From: Lysobacter sp. | GTDB lineage: Bacteria > Pseudomonadota > Gammaproteobacteria > Xanthomonadales > Xanthomonadaceae | Assembly: GCA_019634715.1 (NCBI GenBank) | Contig: JAHCAU010000002.1 | Location: 62,001 to 126,000 of the forward strand | Direction: 5' to 3' | Length of the DNA stretch: 64,000 nucleotides | Notes under the pieces: model-generated | The model's input: only the letters and a program-made list of their open reading frames with translations | The model's database searches: none | Told to the model about the DNA's origin: nothing | In this document: positions 44,049 through 54,849 of the stretch, piece by piece | How positions within the stretch are numbered: the stretch's first letter is position 1 | How the letters are laid out: each line of letters begins with the position of its first letter | Position numbers and translations under genes: made by a program

Positions 44049-45353
44049 ATGCAAGTTTCAGTCGAATCCGTGGGCAATCTCGAGCGTCGCATGACCCTGC
44101 GCGTGCCGGCCGACAGCGTCGAAGGCCAGGTCGGCGGCCGTCTGCGCGAGATCGCGCGCACCGCCCGCATCAAGGGCTTCCGCCCCGGCAAGGTGCCGGC
44201 CGCCGTGATCGAGCAACGCTTCGGCGCCCAGGTCCGCGGCGAGATCCTCGACGACCTGCTGCAGGAAGGCTTCGAGCGCGGCGTGCGCGAGAACGAACTG
44301 CGTGTCGCCGGTGCGCCGCGCATCGAGCCGTCGACCGAGGCGGGCGAGGGCGAGATGGCCTTCGTGGCCTCTTTCGAGATCGTCCCGGATTTCGGCGACA
44401 TCGACGTGACCAAGCTGCAGGTGGTGCGCCACACCTCGGACGTCACCGAGGACGACATCGACCGCATGATCGAGAACCTGCGTCTGCAGCGCCGCAGCTG
44501 GACCCTGGTCAACCGCCCGGCGCAGAGCGGCGATGCGGTCGATCTGGAAACCTGGTCGGTGGTCGACGGCGAGCGCCTGCCGCCCGAGGGCGCCGAGCGT
44601 GGCGTGACCGTGATCGGCACCGGCGGCATGTATCCCGAGATCGAGAGTGCGCTGGTCGGCATGAGCGCCGGCGACGAGAAGACCGTCACCGTCGATTTCC
44701 CGGCCGACTGGCGCGTGCCGCAGCTCGCCGGCAAGACGGCTGTCGTGTCGGTGAAGATCGAACAGGTCTCCGAAGCCCATCTGCCTGAAGCCGATGCCGA
44801 GTTCATCAAGAGCTTCGGCGTGAAGTCCGGCGAACTGGCCCAGTTCCGCGTCGAGATCCGCAACAACCTCGAGCGCGAGCTCAAGGGCGCGTTGATGAAC
44901 CGGCTGCGCCGCGAAGTCGGCGAGCAACTGATCGCCGCCTACGCGCATGTCGAGATGCCGCCGCGTCTGGTCGAGAACGAAGCCCGTGCGATCGTGGCCC
45001 AGACCGTCGAACAGTCCCGCCGCCAGGGGCGCCAGGTCGAACCGCCGGCCGACGCGTGGCGCGAAGTCCTCGAACCGGCTCGCAAGCGCATCACCGTGGC
45101 CCTGCTGGTCGGCGAGATCGCGCGCCGCAACAGCCTGACCCTGGATCCGAAGCGCGTGAACGAAACGCTGCGTCTCATCGCATCGACCTATGAAGAGCCG
45201 CAGCAGGTCATTGATTTGTACCGCAACGACCGCCAGCTCATGTCGGGCCTGCAGAACCGCGTGATGGAAGAGCAGGTGATCGACTGGATCGCCGAGCGCG
45301 CGACCCACACCGACCAGCCGCTGAGCTTCCAGGAAGCCATCGCCCCGCTGTAA
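44049..45353 (+). CDS. tig: Trigger factor, ribosome-associated chaperone
   Basis: 434 residues with the three family parts: ribosome-binding domain with the signature GFRPGKVP ([19 protein letters not shown], about 40-60), a peptidyl-prolyl isomerase part (about 150-240) that has drifted, and the C-terminal helical chaperone arms. It binds nascent chains at the exit tunnel. It begins the conserved tig-clpP-clpX-lon series of protein quality control. In the isomerase domain the segment around [20 protein letters not shown] lacks some usual FKBP residues, so isomerase activity may be reduced. Confidence 0.95.
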   Translation: MQVSVESVGNLERRMTLRVPADSVEGQVGGRLREIARTARIKGFRPGKVPAAVIEQRFGAQVRGEILDDLLQEGFERGVRENELRVAGAPRIEPSTEAGEGEMAFVASFEIVPDFGDIDVTKLQVVRHTSDVTEDDIDRMIENLRLQRRSWTLVNRPAQSGDAVDLETWSVVDGERLPPEGAERGVTVIGTGGMYPEIESALVGMSAGDEKTVTVDFPADWRVPQLAGKTAVVSVKIEQVSEAHLPEADAEFIKSFGVKSGELAQFRVEIRNNLERELKGALMNRLRREVGEQLIAAYAHVEMPPRLVENEARAIVAQTVEQSRRQGRQVEPPADAWREVLEPARKRITVALLVGEIARRNSLTLDPKRVNETLRLIASTYEEPQQVIDLYRNDRQLMSGLQNRVMEEQVIDWIAERATHTDQPLSFQEAIAPL

Positions 45354-45396
45354 GGTTCCGTCACTCCGGCGGGACCGCTCGAAACGTTCCCGCCCC

Positions 45397-45415
45397 GGCC
45401 CGCGCATCGCGGGCC
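45397..45415 (+). other. Perfect hairpin between tig and clpP
   Basis: GGCCCGCG and CGCGGGCC around CAT. It lacks a T-tract and lies 24 bases before the clpP start; it may tune read-through or clpP translation. Confidence 0.4.
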
Positions 45416-45438
45416 TCCCCCACAACGACAGGTGTCCC

Positions 45439-46065
45439 GTGAGCATGGAAACCAAAGCCCTGAACCTCGTGCCGATGGTGGTCGAACAGACCAGCCGCGG
45501 CGAGCGCGCCTACGACATCTATTCCCGGCTGCTCAAGGAGCGGGTGATCTTCCTCGTCGGCGGCATCGACGACTACATGGCGAACGTCATCGTCGCCCAG
45601 TTGCTGTTCCTCGAAGCCGAGAACCCCGAGAAGGACATCAGCCTGTACATCAATTCGCCTGGCGGCATCGTCACCGCCGGCATGGCGATCTACGACACCA
45701 TGCAGTTCATCAAGCCGGACGTGAGCACCATCTGCGTCGGCCAGGCCGCCTCGATGGGCGCGCTGCTGCTGTCGGCCGGCGCCAAGGGCAAGCGCTACGC
45801 CCTGCCGAATTCCCGCGTGATGATCCACCAGCCGCTGGGCGGCTTCCAGGGCCAGGCCACGGACATCGACATCCATGCCCGCGAGATCCTGGGCATGAAG
45901 CAGCGCCTGAACGAAATCCTCTCCAGCCACACCGGCCAGGCGATCGACACCATCGCCCGGGACACCGAGCGCGACAATTTCAAGAGCGCCGAGGCCGCCC
46001 GCGACTACGGTCTGGTCGACCACGTCCTCGAGCGCCGGCCGGAAGAATCGATTCAGCCGGCCTAA
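45439..46065 (+). CDS. clpP: ATP-dependent Clp protease proteolytic subunit
   Basis: 208 residues with the catalytic triad Ser105 ([14 protein letters not shown]), His130 ([11 protein letters not shown]) and Asp179. It forms the tetradecameric protease used by ClpX, encoded next. Start GTG 45439 or ATG 45445 cannot be separated with confidence; both give a normal propeptide-containing N-terminus ([26 protein letters not shown]). Confidence 0.96.
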   Translation: MSMETKALNLVPMVVEQTSRGERAYDIYSRLLKERVIFLVGGIDDYMANVIVAQLLFLEAENPEKDISLYINSPGGIVTAGMAIYDTMQFIKPDVSTICVGQAASMGALLLSAGAKGKRYALPNSRVMIHQPLGGFQGQATDIDIHAREILGMKQRLNEILSSHTGQAIDTIARDTERDNFKSAEAARDYGLVDHVLERRPEESIQPA

Positions 46066-46167
46066 GTGTTTGATTCATAAAAGCATGGGATTCCGCTCCG
46101 GGGCGCGCTTGCGGCCCGGTGCGTGGATGCTATCCTCCCGATACCAGCGAAAGAAATCGACAGCAGC

Positions 46168-47448
46168 ATGAGCGAAGACCGGCAAGGCCGCAGCGGCGAC
46201 AGCAACAAAATCCTGTATTGCTCGTTCTGTGGCAAAAGTCAGCACGAAGTCCGCAAGCTCATCGCGGGCCCGAGCGTGTTCATCTGCGACGAATGCGTCG
46301 AGTTGTGCAACGACATCATCCGCGAGGAGCTCGAGGAAAAGGCGCAGGCGACCCGCAGCCATCTGCCCAAGCCGCGCGAGATCCTCGACGTTCTGGATCA
46401 GTACGTGATCGGGCAGTCGCGGGCCAAGAAGACCCTGGCCGTCGCGGTCTACAACCACTACAAGCGCATCGAGAGCCGCCAGAAGAACGACGACATCGAG
46501 CTGGCGAAGTCCAACATCCTGCTGATCGGGCCGACCGGCTCGGGCAAGACGCTGCTGGCCGAGACGCTGGCGCGGCTGCTCAACGTGCCGTTCACGATCG
46601 CCGACGCGACCACGCTGACCGAAGCCGGCTACGTGGGCGAGGATGTCGAGAACATCATCCAGAAGCTGCTGCAGAAGTGCGACTACGACGTCGAGAAGGC
46701 GCAGCAGGGCATCGTCTACATCGACGAGATCGACAAGATCTCGCGCAAGAGCGAGAACCCGTCGATCACCCGCGACGTGTCCGGCGAAGGCGTGCAGCAG
46801 GCGCTGCTGAAGCTGATCGAAGGCACGGTGGCCAGCGTGCCGCCGCAGGGCGGGCGCAAGCATCCGCAGCAGGAATTCCTGCAGGTCGATACGCGCAACA
46901 TCCTGTTCATCGTCGGCGGCGCGTTCGCGGGCCTGGACAAGATCATCCAGCAGCGCAGCACCGAGGCCGGCGGCATTGGTTTCGGCGCGAAGCTCAAGAG
47001 CGCGGAGCGCAAGGCCGACGTCAGCAAGGTGCTGTTCGATGTTGAGCCGGAAGACCTGATCAAGTTCGGCCTGATCCCCGAGTTCGTCGGCCGCCTGCCG
47101 GTGGTCGCGACCCTGGAGGAACTGGACGAAGCCGCGCTGATCAAGATTCTCACCGAGCCCAAGAATGCGATCAGCAAGCAGTTCCGCAAGCTGTTCGAGA
47201 TGGAGGGCGTGGAACTGGAATTCCGCCAGGACGCGCTCATGGCCATCGCCCGCAAGGCGCTCAAGCGCAAGACCGGCGCCCGCGGCCTGCGCACCATCGT
47301 CGAATCGGTCCTGCTGGACACGATGTACGACCTGCCGTCGCTCGAGAACGTCAGCAAGGTGGTGGTCGACGAGTCGGTGATCGAGCACAAGTCCGAGCCG
47401 TACCTGATCTACCAGACGCCGCCGAACAAGGTCGCGTCCGCCGAGTAA
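46168..47448 (+). CDS. clpX: ATP-dependent Clp protease ATP-binding subunit ClpX
   Basis: 426 residues. N-terminal zinc-binding domain with CSFCGK and [11 protein letters not shown]+ core with Walker [18 protein letters not shown] Walker B, the pore loop GYVGEDV and the RKH-like segment, and the C-terminal small domain. ClpX unfolds substrates for ClpP. ATG 46168 ([10 protein letters not shown]) fits the family; an in-frame ATG at 46123 adds 15 residues without likeness. It follows clpP by 102 bp. Confidence 0.96.
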   Translation: MSEDRQGRSGDSNKILYCSFCGKSQHEVRKLIAGPSVFICDECVELCNDIIREELEEKAQATRSHLPKPREILDVLDQYVIGQSRAKKTLAVAVYNHYKRIESRQKNDDIELAKSNILLIGPTGSGKTLLAETLARLLNVPFTIADATTLTEAGYVGEDVENIIQKLLQKCDYDVEKAQQGIVYIDEIDKISRKSENPSITRDVSGEGVQQALLKLIEGTVASVPPQGGRKHPQQEFLQVDTRNILFIVGGAFAGLDKIIQQRSTEAGGIGFGAKLKSAERKADVSKVLFDVEPEDLIKFGLIPEFVGRLPVVATLEELDEAALIKILTEPKNAISKQFRKLFEMEGVELEFRQDALMAIARKALKRKTGARGLRTIVESVLLDTMYDLPSLENVSKVVVDESVIEHKSEPYLIYQTPPNKVASAE

Positions 47449-47501
47449 GCCGACGCGCCCGCGTTGCACGCCCCGTGCGGCTCGCCTTCCGGCGGGCCGC
47501 G

Positions 47502-47530
47502 CTTGCATCCAGACCCGCAGACCCCCATAA
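47502..47530 (+). promoter_or_regulatory. Candidate heat-shock (sigma-32) promoter of lon
   Basis: CTTGCAT and CCCCATAA with a 14-bp spacer match the heat-shock consensus CTTGAAA-N(11-16)-CCCCATNT at most positions. It lies about 52 bp before the lon ATG. Confidence 0.65.
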
Positions 47531-47581
47531 GGTGGCTATCGGCCGCGCTGCCGCGCTGCGCCACCCCACAGGAGCCGTCCC

Positions 47582-50062
47582 ATGTCCGACCCCGTCGCCA
47601 CTGCCCTGCCCGAACTGCCCGTGCTGCCGCTGCGCGACGTGGTGGTGTTCCCGAGCATGGTCATCCCGCTGTTCGTCGGCCGCGAGAAGTCGATCAAGGC
47701 GCTCGATATCGCGATGGACCTCGACAAGCGCATCCTGCTGGTCGCGCAGAAATCGCCAGAGACCGACGACCCCGCCGCCGGCGACCTGTACGAGGTCGGC
47801 ACGCTGGCGCAGGTGCTGCAACTGCTGAAGCTGCCCGACGGCACGATCAAGGTGCTGGTCGAGGGCGTCTCCCGCGTGAGCGTGAAGCAGGTGCGCGAGT
47901 TCGACGGCGCGCTCGCCGGTCGGCCCGAACTGCTGGAATCCGAAGCGCCGACCGAGCCGCGCGAGGTCGAGGCGATCGTGCGCTCGCTGATGGGCCTGTT
48001 CGAGCAGTACATCAAGACCAACCGCAAGCTGCCGCCGGAGCTGATGCAGACGCTGTCGGGCATCGACGAACCGAATCGTCTCGCCGACACCATCGCGGCG
48101 CACCTGAGCGTGCGCCTGGCCGAGAAGCAGCGCCTGCTCGAAGCCGTGGACGTATCGCAGCGCCTCGAACTGCTGGTGGGCCTGGTCGATGGCGAGATCG
48201 ACGTGCAGCAGTTGGAGAAGCGCATCCGCGGCCGCGTGAAGTCGCAGATGGAGAAGAGCCAGCGCGAGTACTACCTCAACGAACAGATGAAGGCCATCCA
48301 GAAGGAACTGGGTGACCTGGACGATGCGCCGAACGACATCGAGGACCTGACCCGGCGCATCGCCGAAGCCGGCATGCCGAAGGCGGTCGAGACCAAGGCG
48401 AAGTCCGAACTCAACAAGCTCAAGCAGATGTCGCCGATGTCGGCGGAAGCCGCGGTGGTGCGCAACTACCTTGACTGGATCCTCGGCGTGCCCTGGAACA
48501 AGCGCACCAAGGTGCGCAAGGACCTCAAGCTTGCGCAGGACACGCTCGATGCCGACCACTACGGCCTGGAGAAGGTGAAGGAACGCATCCTCGAATACCT
48601 CGCGGTGCAGACCCGCGTGAAGCAGATCAAGGGCGCGATCCTGTGCCTGGTCGGCCCGCCGGGCGTAGGCAAGACCTCGCTGGGGCAGAGCATCGCGAAG
48701 GCGACCAACCGCAAGTTCGTGCGCATGTCGCTCGGTGGCGTGCGCGACGAGGCCGAGATCCGCGGACATCGACGCACCTACGTCGGCTCGATGCCGGGGC
48801 GCATCGTGCAGAACCTCAACAAGGCCGCGACCAAGAACCCGCTGTTCGTGCTGGACGAGATCGACAAGATGTCGATGGACTTCCGCGGCGACCCGTCGGC
48901 GGCGCTGCTGGAAGTGCTCGATCCCGAGCAGAACACCGCGTTCAACGACCACTACCTCGAGGTCGATCTGGACCTGTCCGAAGTGATGTTCATCGCGACC
49001 TCCAATTCGCTGAACATCCCCGGTCCGCTGCTCGACCGCATGGAAGTCATCCGCATCCCGGGTTACACCGAGGAAGAGAAACTCAACATCGCCCAGCGCT
49101 ACCTCCTGCCGAAGCAGCTCAAGGCCAATGGCCTGAAGCCCGCCGAGCTGAGCGTCGCCGAGGAGGCCGTGCGCGACATCGTGCGCTATTACACGCGCGA
49201 ATCCGGCGTGCGCAACCTCGAGCGCGAGATCTCCAAGATCTGCCGCAAGGTGGTCAAGGAAATCGCGCTGGCCGGTCCGCAGCCGGCGGAGAAGGGCAAG
49301 CGCACGACCAAGGCGGCGGGCAAGGCCGCAGGCAAGGGCCTCAAGCGCATCGCGGTGACGTCGAAGAACCTCGACAAGTACCTGGGCGTGCAGAAGTACG
49401 ACTTTGGCCGCGCGGAGCAGGACAACGAAATCGGCATGGTCACCGGGCTGGCCTGGACCGAAGTCGGTGGCGACCTGCTGCAGATCGAATCGACGCTGAT
49501 GCCGGGCAAGGGCCAATTGCTGCTGACCGGCCAGTTGGGCGACGTGATGAAGGAGTCGGCCTCGGCGGCGTTGTCCGTCGTGCGCGCGCGCACCGAGCGT
49601 CTCGGCATCGATCCTGATTTCCTGCAGAAGCAGGACATCCACCTGCACGTGCCCGATGGCGCCACGCCGAAGGATGGCCCAAGCGCCGGTATCGCGATGA
49701 CGACCGCGCTGGTGTCCGCGCTGACCAAGGTGCCGGTCCGCGCGGATGTCGCCATGACCGGCGAAATCACCTTGCGCGGCAAGGTGACCGCGATCGGTGG
49801 CTTGAAGGAGAAATTGCTGGCCGCGCTGCGCGGCGGCATCCGCACCGTGCTGATCCCCGAAGAAAACCGCAAGGATCTTGCTGATATTCCGAAAACCGTG
49901 ACGGATCGGATGAAAATCCTGCCGGTGCGCTGGATCGACGAGGTGCTCGATCTCGCCCTGGAGCATCCGATCGCCCCGCAGGCCCCAAAGAAGGAACGCG
50001 CCGCCCCGCGCAAGACGGTGAAGCCGAAGGTCGGCAGCCGGCGCGAAGTGCGCAGGCACTGA
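47582..50062 (+). CDS. lon: ATP-dependent protease Lon (LonA)
   Basis: 826 residues. N-terminal substrate-binding domain beginning [23 protein letters not shown]+ domain with Walker A GPPGVGKT at 358-365, and protease domain with the Ser-Lys dyad: Ser701 in [11 protein letters not shown] and Lys744 in [13 protein letters not shown]. Between the two lies a lysine- and alanine-rich insert ([20 protein letters not shown], about residues 564-583), a variant feature of this group. Lon degrades misfolded and regulatory proteins. A tandem terminator follows. Confidence 0.97.
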   Translation: MSDPVATALPELPVLPLRDVVVFPSMVIPLFVGREKSIKALDIAMDLDKRILLVAQKSPETDDPAAGDLYEVGTLAQVLQLLKLPDGTIKVLVEGVSRVSVKQVREFDGALAGRPELLESEAPTEPREVEAIVRSLMGLFEQYIKTNRKLPPELMQTLSGIDEPNRLADTIAAHLSVRLAEKQRLLEAVDVSQRLELLVGLVDGEIDVQQLEKRIRGRVKSQMEKSQREYYLNEQMKAIQKELGDLDDAPNDIEDLTRRIAEAGMPKAVETKAKSELNKLKQMSPMSAEAAVVRNYLDWILGVPWNKRTKVRKDLKLAQDTLDADHYGLEKVKERILEYLAVQTRVKQIKGAILCLVGPPGVGKTSLGQSIAKATNRKFVRMSLGGVRDEAEIRGHRRTYVGSMPGRIVQNLNKAATKNPLFVLDEIDKMSMDFRGDPSAALLEVLDPEQNTAFNDHYLEVDLDLSEVMFIATSNSLNIPGPLLDRMEVIRIPGYTEEEKLNIAQRYLLPKQLKANGLKPAELSVAEEAVRDIVRYYTRESGVRNLEREISKICRKVVKEIALAGPQPAEKGKRTTKAAGKAAGKGLKRIAVTSKNLDKYLGVQKYDFGRAEQDNEIGMVTGLAWTEVGGDLLQIESTLMPGKGQLLLTGQLGDVMKESASAALSVVRARTERLGIDPDFLQKQDIHLHVPDGATPKDGPSAGIAMTTALVSALTKVPVRADVAMTGEITLRGKVTAIGGLKEKLLAALRGGIRTVLIPEENRKDLADIPKTVTDRMKILPVRWIDEVLDLALEHPIAPQAPKKERAAPRKTVKPKVGSRREVRRH

Positions 50063-50070
50063 CCCGAGGA

Positions 50071-50138
50071 CGGGCGGATGGCCGGTGCCGGCCATTCCGC
50101 CCGTTTGTGCGTTTTTCCCCGGTTTTTCCGGGGTTTTT
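50071..50138 (+). terminator. Tandem intrinsic terminators after lon
   Basis: A long stem (CGGGCGGA-TGGCCGG paired with its near-exact complement around TG, one bulged T) at 50071-50103 is followed by a second hairpin CCCCGG-TTTTT-CCGGGG (50117-50133) with a TTTTT tail. Confidence 0.88.
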
Positions 50139-50139
50139 G

Positions 50140-50168
50140 TTGCATGGGGGCACCCCCGCTGGTATAAC
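50140..50168 (+). promoter_or_regulatory. Candidate promoter of hupB
   Basis: TTGCAT and TATAAC (-10, 5 of 6) with 17-bp spacing, between the lon terminators and hupB, giving a leader of about 130 bases. Confidence 0.55.
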
Positions 50169-50305
50169 GGACGCCTGTTGACGCAGGAAAAGTCCGCGTC
50201 CTTTTCGACGCCGAATGCATGGAGTCGCGTTCCCGCCGACAGCAATCGCGTGGCATCCACGCCCCATCCTTCCTTCCTCACACCACATCCATGGGAGTTT
50301 CCAAC

Positions 50306-50578
50306 ATGAACAAAGCCGAGCTTATCGACGCGATCGCCGCCGGTGCCGAGCTGTCCAAGGCCGATGCCGGGCGCGCGCTCGATGCCACGGTCGCCGCCAT
50401 CACCCAGGCGCTGAAGAAGGGCGACACCGTGACCGTGATCGGCTTCGGTTCCTTCGTGGTCCGCGAGCGCGCCGCCCGCACCGGCCGCAATCCGAAGACC
50501 GGCGGCGAACTGCAGATCCCGGCTTCCAACAATCCGGTGTTCAAGGCTGGCAAAGCCCTGAAGGATGCCGTAAACTAA
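50306..50578 (+). CDS. hupB: DNA-binding protein HU
   Basis: 90 residues, exactly the HU length. It begins [26 protein letters not shown] and has the DNA-binding arm signature [24 protein letters not shown] with the tip residues RNPKTG followed by I-P-A. It compacts DNA as a dimer. ATG 50306 was chosen; the 29 in-frame codons upstream have no likeness and span the promoter leader. tRNA-Val follows 15 bp after its stop and may be processed from the same transcript. Confidence 0.96.
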   Translation: MNKAELIDAIAAGAELSKADAGRALDATVAAITQALKKGDTVTVIGFGSFVVRERAARTGRNPKTGGELQIPASNNPVFKAGKALKDAVN

Positions 50579-50593
50579 TCGGCTCTTCCGTTG

Positions 50594-50668
50594 GGGTGCT
50601 TAGCTCAGCGGTAGAGCGTCTCCTTTACACGGAGAGGGTCGGGGGTTCGAAACCCTCAGCACCCACCA
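50594..50668 (+). tRNA. tRNA-Val(TAC)
   Basis: 75 bases. Acceptor GGGTGCT/AGCACCC, encoded CCA, anticodon loop TTTACAC between TCTCC and GGAGA gives TAC. Confidence 0.95.
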
Positions 50669-50762
50669 GAAGCGGCAAGAGTCATCGAAAAGAATTTCTG
50701 CAAAGGGCTTCCGTTCGGTGACGAAAACGCGCTAAAATGCGCGGACACGCAGGGTTTCATGC

Positions 50763-50839
50763 GGAGTGGTAGTTCAGTCGGTTAGAATGCTGGCCTGTCA
50801 CGCCGGAGGTCGCGGGTTCGAGTCCCGTCCACTCCGCCA
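50763..50839 (+). tRNA. tRNA-Asp(GTC)
   Basis: 77 bases. Acceptor GGAGTGG/CCACTCC, G discriminator, encoded CCA; anticodon loop CTGTCAC between CTGGC and GCCGG gives GTC. A TAAAAT -10 box with a GC-rich discriminator (50733-50738) lies 25 bases upstream, as in stringently controlled promoters. Confidence 0.95.
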
Positions 50840-51030
50840 ATCCCTTCGAATTCTTCCGCGAAAGCGGGCGCAAAGGCACCGGAAACGGTGCCTTTGTCGT
50901 TTCCGGTGACGCGAAGCGCTGGCCTCCCGTGCGCCCGGTCGCATCCCGACGCCGTCGGATGGCCTCCGGGGATGTTGCGGGCGCCCGCTCAGGCTACACT
51001 TGACGGCTCCTCTTACGGCTCCGCTCGCCA

Positions 51031-53013
51031 ATGCTGCAAGCCTTACGCGACAAATCCTCCGGCTGGATGGCCACGGTCATCCTGGGCCTGCTGATGATTC
51101 CCTTCGCCTTTTTCGGGATGGAGCAGTATCTGTTCCAGCGCACCGAAACCTTTGCCGCCAAGATCGAAACCCCGCCGACCTGGTGGTCGACCGCGCCGGA
51201 CTGGTGGGCGGTCCGCAAGGCGTTCTGGAACACGGACGAAATCAGCACCGACGAGTTCCGCAGCGCTTACGAGGACGAACGCCAGCGGCGTCGCCAGATG
51301 GAAGGCGAGAATTTCGATGCGCGCGAGTTCGAGAGCATCGACAACAAGCGCCGGATCCTCGAACAACTGATCGACCAGCGCGTGATGCGCCTGGCCAGCG
51401 ACCGCGACGGTTTCGTGGTCGGCAATGCCCAGGTCATCGATGCCATCCAGTCGATCCCGGCCTTCCAGGTCGATGGCAAATTCAGCGAGCAGCGTTATCG
51501 ACTGGCGCTCGCGTCGCTGGCGCCGCCGAAGACGCCGACGCAGTTCGACCAGGAAGTGCGCGACAGCCTGAAGCAGAGCTTCGTCGCCACGCGCCTGCAG
51601 GAATCGGCTTTCGTCACGCCGTCCGAGGGCGAGCGCCTGTTGCGCATGCTCAACGAGAAGCGCGACGTGTCCTACGTGACGCTGCCGGCGCCCGCGCTGG
51701 ACACCGCGCCGGTCACGCCCGCCGAGATCGCCAGCTGGTACAAGGCGCATCCGAACGATTTCCGCGCGCCGGAAATGGTCACGATCGAATACATCGAGAT
51801 CGATGCCGCGACCCTGCCGCCGCCGGCCGCACCGGACGTGCGCTCGCTGCAGGCGCGCTACGAGCAGGAAAAGGCGCGCTTCATCGAACCCGAGCAGCGC
51901 CTGACCTCCCACATCCTCGTCAAGGTCGATGCCGGCGCCGATGCCGCCGCGCAGAAGGCTGCCGAAGCCAAGGCCCGCGACCTGCTGGCGAAGGCGAAGG
52001 CGCCTGGCGCGGATTTCGCCGCATTGGCGCGCGAGAACTCCGATGACGCCGGTTCGAAGGACGGCGGTGGCGACCTGGGCTGGGTCTCCAAGAACGGCCA
52101 GATGGTCAAGCCGTTCGAGGACGCGGTGTTCGCGACCGCGGCGGGCACGATCGCCGGGCCGGTCAAGACCGAGTTCGGCTGGCACATCGTCCAGGTGCGC
52201 GAACTCAAGGCCGGGCGCGAGATGCCGTTCGAACAGGCGCGTCCCGAACTGGAGCGCATGCTGGCCGAGACCGACCGCGAACGCGCGTACAACGATCTGA
52301 CCGGTGCGCTCGTCGACCAGGCGCTGAAGACGCCGTCGTCGATGAAGCCGGTGGCCGACGTGGCCAAGCTGGAGGTCCAGCGGGTCGGCCCGATCGCACG
52401 CAACCAGGCGCAGGGCATCCTCGCGAATCCGGCCGTGCTGCGCGTGGCGTTCTCCGAAGACGCCAAGACCCGCCGCAACGTGTCCGATCCGATCGAGGTC
52501 GCGCCGAACCACAGCGTCATGATCCGCGTGGTCGACCACACCCCGGAGCGCGTGCGTCCGCTGGCCGAGCTTGGCCCGCAGATCGTCGCGGCGGTGCGCG
52601 CCGACCGGACCCGCAAGGCGGCCGAGGCGCAGGCCGAAGCCGTCGTCGCGCGCCTGAAGAAGGGCGAAACGCTGGCCGCGGTCGCAGCCGAGAAACAGTG
52701 GACCGTGGAGTCCGCCGTCGGCGCGCAGCGCGGTGCGCCCAGTCCGGATCCTGCGGCGAGCGAGGCCTATTTCCAGGTCGAAGCGCCTGCCGCCGGCAAG
52801 GTGTCGCCGGGCAAGGTCCAGTTGCCGAACGGCCAGATGCTGGTGTTCGAGGTGACCAGGGTCATCGCCGGGGAGGACAGCGACATGCCGCCCGAAATCC
52901 GCGCGGCGTTCCTGGGCCAGCTCGCGCCGCGCCTGGGCGACCAGGATGCGCTGTCGATCAGCAAGGCCCAGCGCAAGCTGATGAAGGTGACCATCGCCGA
53001 GGATCGCCTCTGA
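51031..53013 (+). CDS. ppiD: Periplasmic folding chaperone PpiD (SurA-N and parvulin domains)
   Basis: 660 residues. A short cytoplasmic N-terminus and one membrane helix (about 12-30, after LQALRDKSSGWMATV) anchor it to the inner membrane. A SurA-N-like chaperone part follows, then a parvulin (PPIC) domain at about 291-391 (LTSHILVKV to GWHIVQVREL, with GGDLGWVSKNGQMVKPFEDAVF), and a C-terminal chaperone region. PpiD helps proteins leaving the SecYEG channel. The position after lon-hupB is the same as in E. coli. A helix-breaking tryptophan-rich insert (TWWSTAPDWW) after the anchor is unusual. Confidence 0.93.
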   Translation: MLQALRDKSSGWMATVILGLLMIPFAFFGMEQYLFQRTETFAAKIETPPTWWSTAPDWWAVRKAFWNTDEISTDEFRSAYEDERQRRRQMEGENFDAREFESIDNKRRILEQLIDQRVMRLASDRDGFVVGNAQVIDAIQSIPAFQVDGKFSEQRYRLALASLAPPKTPTQFDQEVRDSLKQSFVATRLQESAFVTPSEGERLLRMLNEKRDVSYVTLPAPALDTAPVTPAEIASWYKAHPNDFRAPEMVTIEYIEIDAATLPPPAAPDVRSLQARYEQEKARFIEPEQRLTSHILVKVDAGADAAAQKAAEAKARDLLAKAKAPGADFAALARENSDDAGSKDGGGDLGWVSKNGQMVKPFEDAVFATAAGTIAGPVKTEFGWHIVQVRELKAGREMPFEQARPELERMLAETDRERAYNDLTGALVDQALKTPSSMKPVADVAKLEVQRVGPIARNQAQGILANPAVLRVAFSEDAKTRRNVSDPIEVAPNHSVMIRVVDHTPERVRPLAELGPQIVAAVRADRTRKAAEAQAEAVVARLKKGETLAAVAAEKQWTVESAVGAQRGAPSPDPAASEAYFQVEAPAAGKVSPGKVQLPNGQMLVFEVTRVIAGEDSDMPPEIRAAFLGQLAPRLGDQDALSISKAQRKLMKVTIAEDRL

Positions 53014-53034
53014 GGGGCGTTGTCGAGTCCCCGG

Positions 53035-53072
53035 CACGAAAAAGCCCGGCTTCGCAGCCGGGCTTTTTCGTG
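53035..53072. terminator. Bidirectional intrinsic terminator between ppiD and fabI
   Basis: A perfect 17-bp stem (CACGAAAAAGCCCGGCT and its complement) with a TCGC loop has A- and T-tracts at the right places for both strands. Confidence 0.92.
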
Positions 53073-53116
53073 ATGCGTCCAGCGTCGCCGGCGGATCGTC
53101 GGCGACGCGCGCGGCC

Positions 53117-53911
53117 TCAGTCGGCGTGGATGCCGGTCATGCCGAGGATGTTGTAGCCGGCATCGACATAGGTGACTTCGCCGGTCACGCCCGAGGCGAG
53201 ATCCGAGCTGAGGAAGGCGGCGACGTTGCCGACATCCTCGATGGTCACCGTGCGGCGCAGCGGGGCGTTTTCCTCGACGTGGCCGAGGATCTTGCGGAAC
53301 CCGGCGATGCCGGCGGCGGCGAGGGTCTTGATCGGGCCGGCGGAGATCGCGTTGACGCGGATGCCTTCCGGGCCGAGGTTGCAGGCGAGGTAACGCACGC
53401 TCGATTCCAGGCTGGCCTTGGCCACGCCCATGAGGTTGTAGCCGACCAGGGCGCGTTCGGCGCCGAGGTAGCTGAGCGTGAGGATCGACGCCTTGCGGTT
53501 CTGCATCATCGGCCGGGCGGCCCTGGCGAGCGCGGACAGCGAGTAGGACGAGATGTCGTGGGCGATGGCGAAGTTCTCGCGGGTCAGGCCGTCCAGGAAC
53601 TGGCCGGCGATCGCTTCGCGCGGGGCGAAGGCGATGGCGTGGACGAGGATGTCGAAGCCATCGTGCCAGTGCTTGCCGAGCTCGGCGAAGCAGGCGTCGA
53701 TCTGCGCATCCTCGGCGACGTCGAGCGGCAGCACGATGTTCGAGCCGTATTCCTGCGCGGCGCTTTCGACGCGCGAGCGGAGCTTCTCGGTCTGGTAGGT
53801 GAAGGCCAGCTCGGCGCCTTCGCGGTGCATGGCTTCGGCGATACCGGTGGCGATGGAGCGCTCGCTGGCGATGCCGGTGATGAGCGCGCGTTTGCCTTGC
53901 AGAAAACCCAT
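53117..53911 (-). CDS. fabI: Enoyl-[acyl-carrier-protein] reductase (NADH) FabI
   Basis: 264 residues of the short-chain dehydrogenase fold. The FabI-specific N-terminus ([23 protein letters not shown]), Tyr148 (LSYLGAERA) and the catalytic pair Tyr158 and Lys165 in YNLMGVAK are present with the FabI spacing Y-x6-K. It carries out the last reduction in each round of fatty acid elongation. ATG 53911 matches the family start; the upstream 20 codons do not. Confidence 0.95.
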   Translation of the reverse strand: MGFLQGKRALITGIASERSIATGIAEAMHREGAELAFTYQTEKLRSRVESAAQEYGSNIVLPLDVAEDAQIDACFAELGKHWHDGFDILVHAIAFAPREAIAGQFLDGLTRENFAIAHDISSYSLSALARAARPMMQNRKASILTLSYLGAERALVGYNLMGVAKASLESSVRYLACNLGPEGIRVNAISAGPIKTLAAAGIAGFRKILGHVEENAPLRRTVTIEDVGNVAAFLSSDLASGVTGEVTYVDAGYNILGMTGIHAD

Positions 53912-54016
53912 AGGTGGTCTCGTGACGTGTGTCGAATCGGAAGCGTTAGTGTGCCACGCGGCCGGAACCATCGGCTGCCGTATGGACAGGGCCGGCGTCC
54001 GGCCATCGGCAGGCGC

Positions 54017-54805
54017 TCATCCCCTGAAGACGTTCTTCCACTCGCGCAGGGCGGCGAAGGTCTCGATGCGATCGGCCGGCGGGCGGCCGTGCCGTGCGGT
54101 GATGGCGGCGCGGACGGCGGCGTCGTCGCAGCTCAGGAAAGGATTCGTCGCACGCTCCCGGGCGAGCGTCGCCGGCAGCGTGGGCTGCCGCCGCGCGCGC
54201 AGTTCGCGCACCTCGTCGATGCGCGCCTGCAGGGCGGGATTGTGCGGATCCACCGCGAGCGCGAAGGCGGCGTTCGACAGCGTGTATTCGTGGGTGCAGC
54301 AGACCCGGGTGTCGCCGGGCAGGGCGGCGAGGCGGTCGAGCGATGCGAGCATCTGGGCGGGCGTGCCTTCGAACAGGCGGCCGCAGCCGAGGCTGAACAG
54401 GGTATCGCCGCAGAACAGCAGCGGCGCGGTGCCGGCGTCGTCGGCATGGAAGGCGATGTGGCTGCGGGTATGGCCGGGGACCGCCAGCGTCCTGAAATCC
54501 AGGCCGGCGGCGCGCACCACGTCGCCATCGTCGACGCGCCGCGTGGCGAGCGGGATGCGCGCGTCGTGCGGCGCGACGATCTCCAGTTCCGGAATGGCGG
54601 CCAGGAGCGCGGCGAGGCCGCCGATGTGATCGTGGTGGTGGTGGGTGACCAGCACGGTCGTCGGGCGCAGGCCCTGCGCCATCGCCGCGAGCACCGGCGC
54701 GGCATCGCCCGGATCGACCACGAGCGCATTGCCGTCGTCGCCGGTGAGGACCCAGATGTAGTTGTCGTCGAAGGCGGGCAGGGGGTGGGGCATCAAGGCG
54801 GGCAT
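54017..54805 (-). CDS. gloB: Hydroxyacylglutathione hydrolase (glyoxalase II)
   Basis: About 262 residues. The metallo-beta-lactamase zinc motif is THHHHDHIGG (54-63), with ALPAFDDNYIW-like PLPAFDDNYIWVLTGDDG at the start and the GHTRSHIAF and FCGDTLFSLGCGRLFEG segments following. It hydrolyses S-lactoylglutathione in methylglyoxal detoxification. Starts ATG 54805 and 54793 are both possible. It is divergent from a yafS-like gene; the order gloB, yafS, rnhA, dnaQ is the same as in E. coli. Confidence 0.93.
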   Translation of the reverse strand: MPALMPHPLPAFDDNYIWVLTGDDGNALVVDPGDAAPVLAAMAQGLRPTTVLVTHHHHDHIGGLAALLAAIPELEIVAPHDARIPLATRRVDDGDVVRAAGLDFRTLAVPGHTRSHIAFHADDAGTAPLLFCGDTLFSLGCGRLFEGTPAQMLASLDRLAALPGDTRVCCTHEYTLSNAAFALAVDPHNPALQARIDEVRELRARRQPTLPATLARERATNPFLSCDDAAVRAAITARHGRPPADRIETFAALREWKNVFRG

Positions 54806-54849
54806 CGTGGGCGTGTCGGTGGGTGGAGCGGGCTGGGTACAATGGCGCG

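Noticed and set aside
47351..50281. 976-codon open frame on the minus strand
   Set aside because: Antisense to lon; composition is that of a shadow frame.
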